Of a stretch of DNA of 64,000 nt, positions 55,301 through 64,000 are shown piece after piece (position 1 is the stretch's first letter; each line of letters opens with the position of its first letter). Made by a program: the position numbers and the translations under genes. Location: positions 230,333,005-230,397,004 of the forward strand of contig CM077034.1 in assembly GCA_039090855.1 (NCBI GenBank), read 5' to 3'. The notes under the pieces were generated by a model that saw only the letters and a list, made by a program, of their open reading frames with translations, made no database searches and was not told the DNA's origin. The DNA is from Macrothele yani. Taxonomy: Eukaryota > Arthropoda > Arachnida > Araneae > Macrothelidae.

Positions 55301-58300
55301 CTTTTCTAAGTATCCGGACCTTAAGACCTATCAGCATACCAATTTTCAGATTTCTAGGTCGTTTAAAAGTGGTCAAACAATTCGCGAAAAATTCAAGCAG
55401 ACAATGTTCCAAAGCGTTCATTTTTTTTTTGGACTTTTGTAAGTATCCGGACCTTAAGACCTATCAGCATACCAATTTTCAGATCTCTAGGTCATTTAAA
55501 AGTGGTCAAACAATTCGCGAAAAATTCAAGCAGACAATGTTCCAAAGCGTCCATTTTTTTTGGACTTTTGTAAGTATCCGGACCTTAAGACCTATCAGCA
55601 TACCAATTTTCAGATTTCTAGGTCATTTAAAAGTGGTCAAACAATTCGCGAAAAATTCAAGCAGACAATGTTCCAAAGCGTTTTTTTTTTTTTTTTTTTT
55701 TTTGGACTTTTGTAAGTATCCGGACCTTAAGACCTATCAGCATACCAATTTTCAGATTTCTAGGTCATTTAAAAGTGGTCAAACAATTCGCGAAAAATTC
55801 AAGCAGACAATGTTCCAAAGCGTTCATTTTTTTTTTTGGACTTTTGTAAGTATCCGGACCTTAAGACCTATCAGCATACCAATTTTCAGATTTCTAGGTC
55901 ATTTAAAAGTGGTCAAACAATTCGCGAAAAATTCAAGCAGACAATGTTCCAAAGCGTTCATTTTTTTTTTTTGGACTTTTGTAAGTATCCGGACCTTAAG
56001 ACCTATCAGCATACCAATTTTCAGATTTCTAGGTCATTTAAAAGTGGTCAAACAATTCGCGAAAAATTCAAGCAGACAATGTTCCAAAGCGTTCATTTTT
56101 TTTGGACTTTTGTAAGTATCCGGACCTTAAGACCTATCAGCATACCAATTTTCAGATTTCTAGGTCATTTAAAAGTGGTCAAACAATTCGCGAAAAATTC
56201 AAGCAGACAATGTTCCAAAGCGTTCATTTTTTTTTGGACTTTTGTAAGTATCCGGACCTTAAGACCTATCAGCATACCAATTTTCAGATTTCTAGGTCAT
56301 TTAAAAGTGGTCAAACAATTCGCGAAAAATTCAAGCAGACAATGTTCCAAAGCGTTCATTTTTTTTGGACTTTTGTAAGTATCCGGACCTTAAGACCTAT
56401 CAGCATACCAATTTTCAGATTTCTAGGTCATTTAAAAGTGGTCAAACAATTCGCGAAAAATTCAAGCAGACAATGTTCCAAAGCGTTCATTTTTTTTTTG
56501 GACTTTTGTAAGTATCCGGACCTTAAGACCTATCAGCATACCAATTTTCAGATTTCTAGGTCATTTAAAAGTGGTCAAACAATTCGCGAAAAATTCAAGC
56601 AGACAATGTTCCAAAGCGTTCATTTTTTTTTGGACTTTTGTAAGTATCCGGACCTTAAGACCTATCAGCATACCAATTTTCAGATCTCTAGGTCATTTAA
56701 AAGTGGTCAAACAATTCGCGAAAAATTCAAGCAGACAATGTTCCAAAGCGTTCATTTTTTTTTTGGACTTTTGTAAGTATCCGGACCTTAAGACCTATCA
56801 GCATACCAATTTTCAGATCTCTAGGTCATTTAAAAGTGGTCAAACAATTCGCGAAAAATTCAAGCAGACAATGTTCGAAAGCGTTTTTTTTTTTTTTTTT
56901 TTTGGACTTTTGTAAGTATCCGGACCTTAAGACCTATCAGCATACCAATTTTCAGATTTCTAGGTCATTTAAAAGTGGTCAAACAATTCGCGAAAAATTC
57001 AAGCAGACAATGTTCCAAAGCGTTCATTTTTTTTTTTTTGGACTTTTGTAAGTATCCGGACCTTAAGACCTATCAGCATACCAATTTTCAGATCTCTAGG
57101 TCATTTAAAAGTGGTCAAACAATTCGCGAAAAATTCAAGCAGACAATGTTCCAAAGCGTCCATTTTTTTTGGACATTTGTAAGTATCCGGACCTTAAGAC
57201 CTATCAGCATACCAATTTTCAGATTTCTAGGTCATTTAAAAGTGGTCAAACAATTCGCGAAAAATTCAAGCAGACAATGTTCCAAAGCGTTCATTTTTTT
57301 TTTGGACTTTTGTAAGTATCCGGACCTTAAGACCTATCAGCATACCAATTTTCAGATTTCTAGGTCATTTAAAAGTGGTCAAACAATTCGCGAAAAATTC
57401 AAGCAGACAATGTTCCAAAGCGTTCATTTTTTTTTTGGACTTTTGTAAGTATCCGGACCTTAAGACCTATCAGCATACCAATTTTCAGATTTCTAGGTCA
57501 TTTAAAAGTGGTCAAACAATTCGCGAAAAATTCAAGCAGACAATGTTCCAAAGCGTTCATTTTTTTTTTGGACTTTTGTAAGTATCCGGACCTTAAGACC
57601 TATCAGCATACCAATTTTCAGATTTCTAGGTCATTTAAAAGTGGTCAAACAATTCGCGAAAAATTCAAGCAGACAATGTTCCAAAGCGTTCATTTTTTTT
57701 TTGGACTTTTGTAAGTATCCGGACCTTAAGACCTATCAGCATACCAATTTTCAGATTTCTAGGTCATTTAAAAGTGGTCAAACAATTCGCGAAAAATTCA
57801 AGCAGACAATGTTCCAAAGCGTTCATTTTTTTTGGACTTTTGTAAGTATCCGGACCTTAAGACCTATCAGCATACCAATTTTCAGATTTCTAGGTCATTT
57901 AAAAGTGGTCAAACAATTCGCGAAAAATTCAAGCAGACAATGTTCCAAAGCGTTCATTTTTTTTGGACTTTTGTAAGTATCCGGACCTTAAGACCTATCA
58001 GCATACCAATTTTCAGATTTCTAGGTCATTTAAAAGTGGTCAAACAATTCGCGAAAAATTCAAGCAGACAATGTTCCAAAGCGTTCATTTTTTTTTTGGA
58101 CTTTTGTAAGTATCCGGACCTTAAGACCTATCAGCATACCAATTTTCAGATTTCTAGGTCATTTAAAAGTGGTCAAACAATTCGCGAAAAATTCAAGCAG
58201 ACAATGTTCCAAAGCGTTCATTTTTTTTTTGGACTTTTGTAAGTATCCGGACCTTAAGACCTATCAGCATACCAATTTTCAGATTTCTAGGTCATTTAAA

Positions 58301-61300
58301 AGTGGTCAAACAATTCGCGAAAAATTCAAGCAGACAATGTTCCAAAGCGTTCATTTTTTTTTTGGACTTTTGTAAGTATCCGGACCTTAAGACCTATCAG
58401 CATACCAATTTTCAGATCCCTAGGTCATTTAAAAGTGGTCAAACAATTCGCGAAAAATTCAAGCAGACAATGTTCCAAAGCGTTCATTTTTTTGGACTTT
58501 TGTAAGTATCCGGACCTTAAGACCTATCAGCATACCAATTTTCAGATTTCTAGGTCATTTAAAAGTGGTCAAACAATTCGCGAAAAATTCAAGCAGACAA
58601 TGTTCCAAAGCGTTCATTTTTTTTGGACTTTTGTAAGTATCCGGACCTTAAGACCTATCAGCATACCAATTTTCAGATTTCTAGGTCATTTAAAAGTGGT
58701 CAAACAATTCGCGAAAAATTCAAGCAGACAATGTTCCAAAGCGTTCATTTTTTTTTGGACTTTTGTAAGTATCCGGACCTTAAGACCTATCAGCATACCA
58801 ATTTTCAGATTTCTAGGTCATTTAAAAGTGGTCAAACAATTCGCGAAAAATTCAAGCAGACAATGTTCCAAAGCGTTCATTTTTTTTTTGGACTTTTGTA
58901 AGTATCCGGACCTTAAGACCTATCAGCATACCAATTTTCAGATTTCTAGGTCATTTAAAAGTGGTCAAACAATTCGCGAAAAATTCAAGCAGACAATGTT
59001 CCAAAGCGTTCATTTTTTTGGACTTTTGTAAGTATCCGGACCTTAAGACCTATCAGCATACCAATTTTCAGATTTCTAGGTCATTTAAAAGTGGTCAAAC
59101 AATTCGCGAAAAATTCAAGCAGACAATGTTCCAAAGCGTTCATTTTTTTTTGGACTTTTGTAAGTATCCGGACCTTAAGACCTATCAGCATACCAATTTT
59201 CAGATTTCTAGGTCATTTAAAAGTGGTCAAACAATTCGCGAAAAATTCAAGCAGACAATGTTCCAAAGCGTTCATTTTTTTTGGACTTTTGTAAGTATCC
59301 GGACCTTAAGACCTATCAGCATACCAATTTTCAGATTTCTAGGTCATTTAAAAGTGGTCAAACAATTCGCGAAAAATTCAAGCAGACAATGTTCCAAAGC
59401 GTTCATTTTTTTTTTGGACTTTTGTAAGTATCCGGACCTTAAGACCTATCAGCATACCAATTTTCAGATTTCTAGGTCATTTAAAAGTGGTCAAACAATT
59501 CGCGAAAAATTCAAGCAGACAATGTTCCAAAGCGTTCATTTTTTTTTTGGACTTTTGTAAGTATCCGGACCTTAAGACCTATCAGCATACCAATTTTCAG
59601 ATTTCTAGGTCATTTAAAAGTGGTCAAACAATTCGCGAAAAATTCAAGCAGACAATGTTCCAAAGCGTTCATTTTTTTTTGGACTTTTGTAAGTATCCGG
59701 ACCTTAAGACCTATCAGCATACCAATTTTCAGATTTCTAGGTCATTTAAAAGTGGTCAAACAATTCGCGAAAAATTCAAGCAGACAATGTTCCAAAGCGT
59801 TCATTTTTTTTTTGGACTTTTGTAAGTATCCGGACCTTAAGACCTATCAGCATACCAATTTTCAGATTTCTAGGTCATTTAAAAGTGGTCAAACAATTCG
59901 CGAAAAATTCAAGCAGACAATGTTCCAAAGCGTTCATTTTTTTGGACTTTTGTAAGTATCCGGACCTTAAGACCTATCAGCATACCAATTTTCAGATCTC
60001 TAGGTCATTTAAAAGTGGTCAAACAATTCGCGAAAAATTCAAGCAGACAATGTTCCAAAGCGTCCATTTTTTTTTTGGACTTTTGTAAGTATCCGGACCT
60101 TAAGACCTATCAGCATACCAATTTTCAGATTTCTAGGTCATTTAAAAGTGGTCAAACAATTCGCGAAAAATTCAAGCAGACAATGTTCCAAAGCGTTCAT
60201 TTTTTTTTTTTTTTTTTTTTTTACTTTTCTAAGTATCCGGACCTTAAGACCTATCAGCATACCAATTTTCAGATTTCTAGGTCATTTAAAAGTGGTCAAA
60301 CAATTCGCGAAAAATTCAAGCAGACAATGTTCCAAAGCGTTCATTTTTTTTTGGACTTTTGTAAGTATCCGGACCTTAAGACCTATCAGCATACCAATTT
60401 TCAGATTTCTAGGTCATTTAAAAGTGGTCAAACAATTCGCGAAAAATTCAAGCAGACAATGTTCCAAAGCGTTCATTTTTTTTTGGACTTTTGTAAGTAT
60501 CCGGACCTTAAGACCTATCAGCATACCAATTTTCAGATTTCTAGGTCATTTAAAAGTGGTCAAACAATTCGCGAAAAATTCAAGCAGACAATGTTCCAAA
60601 GCGTTCATTTTTTTTGGACTTTTGTAAGTATCCGGACCTTAAGACCTATCAGCATACCAATTTTCAGATTTCTAGGTCATTTAAAAGTGGTCAAACAATT
60701 CGCGAAAAATTCAAGCAGACAATGTTCCAAAGCGTTCATTTTTTTTTGGACTTTTGTAAGTATCCGGACCTTAAGACCTATCAGCATACCAATTTTCAGA
60801 TTTCTAGGTCATTTAAAAGTGGTCAAACAATTCGCGAAAAATTCAAGCAGACAATGTTCCAAAGCGTTCATTTTTTTTTTTTTGGACTTTTGTAAGTATC
60901 CGGACCTTAAGACCTATCAGCATACCAATTTTCAGATTTCTAGGTCATTTAAAAGTGGTCAAACAATTCGCGAAAAATTCAAGCAGACAATGTTCCAAAG
61001 CGTTCATTTTTTTTTTGGACTTTTGTAAGTATCCGGACCTTAAGACCTATCAGCATACCAATTTTCAGATTTCTAGGTCATTTAAAAGTGGTCAAACAAT
61101 TCGCGAAAAATTCAAGCAGACAATGTTCCAAAGCGTTCATTTTTTTTTTGGACTTTTGTAAGTATCCGGACCTTAAGACCTATCAGCATACCAATTTTCA
61201 GATTTCTAGGTCATTTAAAAGTGGTCAAACAATTCGCGAAAAATTCAAGCAGACAATGTTCCAAAGCGTTCATTTTTTTTTTGGACTTTTGTAAGTATCC

Positions 61301-61797
61301 GGACCTTAAGACCTATCAGCATACCAATTTTCAGATCCCTAGGTCATTTAAAAGTGGTCAAACAATTCGCGAAAAATTCAAGCAGACAATGTTCCAAAGC
61401 GTTCATTTTTTTTTTGGACTTTTGTAAGTATCCGGACCTTAAGACCTATCAGCATACCAATTTTCAGATTTCTAGGTCATTTAAAAGTGGTCAAACAATT
61501 CGCGAAAAATTCAAGCAGACAATGTTCCAAAGCGTTCATTTTTTTTTTGGACTTTTGTAAGTATCCGGACCTTAAGACCTATCAGCATACCAATTTTCAG
61601 ATTTCTAGGTCATTTAAAAGTGGTCAAACAATTCGCGAAAAATTCAAGCAGACAATGTTCCAAAGCGTTCATTTTTTTTGGACTTTTGTAAGTATCCGGA
61701 CCTTAAGACCTATCAGCATACCAATTTTCAGATCTCTAGGTCATTTAAAAGTGGTCAAACAATTCGCGAAAAATTCAAGCAGACAATGTTCGAAAGC

Positions 61798-61834
<37 letters not shown>

Positions 61835-64000
61835 TATCCGGACCTTAAGACCTATCAGCATACCAATTTTCAGATTTCTAGGTCATTTAAAAGTGGTCAA
61901 ACAATTCGCGAAAAATTCAAGCAGACAATGTTCCAAAGCGTTCATTTTTTTTTTTTTTGGACTTTTGTAAGTATCCGGACCTTAAGACCTATCAGCATAC
62001 CAATTTTCAGATCTCTAGGTCATTTAAAAGTGGTCAAACAATTCGCGAAAAATTCAAGCAGACAATGTTCCAAAGCGTTCATTTTTTTTTTTGGACTTTT
62101 GTAAGTATCCGGACCTTAAGACCTATCAGCATACCAATTTTCAGATCTCTAGGTCATTTAAAAGTGGTCAAACAATTCGCGAAAAATTCAAGCAGACAAT
62201 GTTCCAAAGCGTTCATTTTTTTTTTGGACTTTTGTAAGTATCCGGACCTTAAGACCTATCAGCATACCAATTTTCAGATCTCTAGGTCATTTAAAAGTGG
62301 TCAAACAATTCGCGAAAAATTCAAGCAGACAATGTTCCAAAGCGTTCATTTTTTTTTGGACTTTTGTAAGTATCCGGACCTTAAGACCTATCAGCATACC
62401 AATTTTCAGATCTCTAGGTCATTTAAAAGTGGTCAAACAATTCGCGAAAAATTCAAGCAGACAATGTTCCAAAGCGTTCATTTTTTTTTTTGGACTTTTG
62501 TAAGTATCCGGACCTTAAGACCTATCAGCATACCAATTTTCAGATTTCTAGGTCATTTAAAAGTGGTCAAACAATTCGCGAAAAATTCAAGCAGACAATG
62601 TTCCAAAGCGTTCATTTTTTTTTTGGACTTTTGTAAGTATCCGGACCTTAAGACCTATCAGCATACCAATTTTCAGATTTCTAGGTCATTTAAAAGTGGT
62701 CAAACAATTCGCGAAAAATTCAAGCAGACAATGTTCCAAAGCGTTCATTTTTTTTTGGACTTTTGTAAGTATCCGGACCTTAAGACCTATCAGCATACCA
62801 ATTTTCAGATCCCTAGGTCATTTAAAAGTGGTCAAACAATTCGCGAAAAATTCAAGCAGACAATGTTCCAAAGCGTTCATTTTTTTTTTTTTGGACTTTT
62901 GTAAGTATCCGGACCTTAAGACCTATCAGCATACCAATTTTCAGATTTCTAGGTCATTTAAAAGTGGTCAAACAATTCGCGAAAAATTCAAGCAGACAAT
63001 GTTCCAAAGCGTTCATTTTTTTTTTTTTGGACTTTTGTAAGTATCCGGACCTTAAGACCTATCAGCATACCAATTTTCAGATCTCTAGGTCATTTAAAAG
63101 TGGTCAAACAATTCGCGAAAAATTCAAGCAGACAATGTTCCAAAGCGTCCATTTTTTTTTGGACTTTTGTAAGTATCCGGACCTTAAGACCTATCAGCAT
63201 ACCAATTTTCAGATCTCTAGGTCATTTAAAAGTGGTCAAACAATTCGCGAAAAATTCAAGCAGACAATGTTCCAAAGCGTTTTTTTTGGACTTTTGTAAG
63301 TATCCGGACCTTAAGACCTATCAGCATACCAATTTTCAGATCTCTAGGTCATTTAAAAGTGGTCAAACAATTCGCGAAAAATTCAAGCAGACAATGTTCC
63401 AAAGCGTTCATTTTTTTTGGACTTTTGTAAGTATCCGGACCTTAAGACCTATCAGCATACCAATTTTCAGATCCCTAGGTCATTTAAAAGTGGTCAAACA
63501 ATTCGCGAAAAATTCAAGCAGACAATGTTCCAAAGCGTTCATTTTTTTTGGACTTTTGTAAGTATCCGGACCTTAAGACCTATCAGCATACCAATTTTCA
63601 GATCCCTAGGTCATTTAAAAGTGGTCAAACAATTCGCGAAAAATTCAAGCAGACAATGTTCCAAAGCGTTCATTTTTTTTTTGGACTTTTGTAAGTATCC
63701 GGACCTTAAGACCTATCAGCATACCAATTTTCAGATTTCTAGGTCATTTAAAAGTGGTCAAACAATTCGCGAAAAATTCAAGCAGACAATGTTCCAAAGC
63801 GTTCATTTTTTTTTTGGACTTTTGTAAGTATCCGGACCTTAAGACCTATCAGCATACCAATTTTCAGATCCCTAGGTCATTTAAAAGTGGTCAAACAATT
63901 CGCGAAAAATTCAAGCAGACAATGTTCCAAAGCGTTCATTTTTTTTTGGACTTTTGTAAGTATCCGGACCTTAAGACCTATCAGCATACCAATTTTCAGA
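52320..64000 (+). repeat. 133-bp satellite, about 88 units, open to the right
   Basis: Each unit reads GTAAGTATCCGGACC, TATCAGCATACCAATTTTCAG, AGGTCATTTAAAAGTGGTCA, AACAATTCGCGAAAAATTCA, GACAATGTTCCAAAGCG (motifs listed separately) and a T-tract of about 7 to 31 followed by GGACTTTT. Sequence variation concentrates in the T-tract and the AGATTTCTAGG/AGATCTCTAGG/AGATCCCTAGG site. The array reaches the window end. Open frames of 60-360 codons in all three plus frames reflect stop-free units joined by T-tract length changes and are not genes. Confidence 0.98.

Noticed and set aside
52276..63827. Dozens of overlapping plus-strand frames (60-360 codons)
   Set aside because: They repeat the same satellite peptide in three frames and arise from the 133-bp unit and its T-tract length changes.

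Overview
The window is eukaryotic nuclear DNA in which almost everything recognisable is a transposable element or tandem repeat. The mix (many Tc1 and mariner relics, a DUF4817-type transposase, an RTE-like retrotransposon with a GAT-rich 3' tail, tRNA-derived SINEs) points to an arthropod, perhaps an arachnid or insect; the species is not recognised. No intact cellular gene is visible. The best host candidates are one putative terminal exon (13782-14249) and one frameshifted THAP zinc-finger relic (34043-34277).

Layout. 1-5000: a Tc1-like relic, a 1.3-kb mariner and a Tc1-like element, each broken. 5480-10260: an old satellite with three alternating monomer types (A-B-C, about 458 bp per triplet), interrupted by two SINEs with target-site duplications (TSDs), passing into 331-bp repeats. 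10280-13681: a mariner split by a 589-bp TRIM-like mini-LTR element whose 163-bp LTRs each carry a tRNA-like sequence, then a Tc1 element holding two SINE insertions. 13782-14249: putative host exon. 16137-24222: two SINEs with tandem bodies, a DUF4817-type element, a Tc1 element whose transposase linker is amplified as a 69-bp array, and a 5'-truncated RTE with an in-frame triplication. 24637-33250: a second mariner copy, AT-rich intergenic DNA, a Tc1 element with six copies of its own 297-bp end, and a Tc1-like element with long terminal inverted repeats (TIRs). 34043-34673: the THAP relic and a 377-bp hairpin element. 35226-41424: a mariner fragment carrying about 118 copies of a 48-bp repeat. 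41440-47343: two Tc1-like elements; the second is split by a 3.56-kb foldback-type element with tandem-repeat arms. 47971-49478: a fourth multi-body SINE with another SINE nested in it. 49618-52168: a truncated Tc1 copy joined to a 77-bp array. 52320-64000: a 133-bp satellite with a variable T-tract, running off the window.

Common theme: parts of transposons have repeatedly become tandem arrays (SINE bodies 131 bp, Tc1 linker 69 bp, Tc1 end 297 bp, mariner 5' coding start 48 bp, RTE 162 bp), so the window looks like a snapshot of satellite DNA arising from mobile elements. The two most unusual objects are the mini-LTR element with tRNA-like LTRs and the foldback element whose empty site can be read directly. 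Long open frames over the satellites are by-products of stop-free repeat units, not genes.
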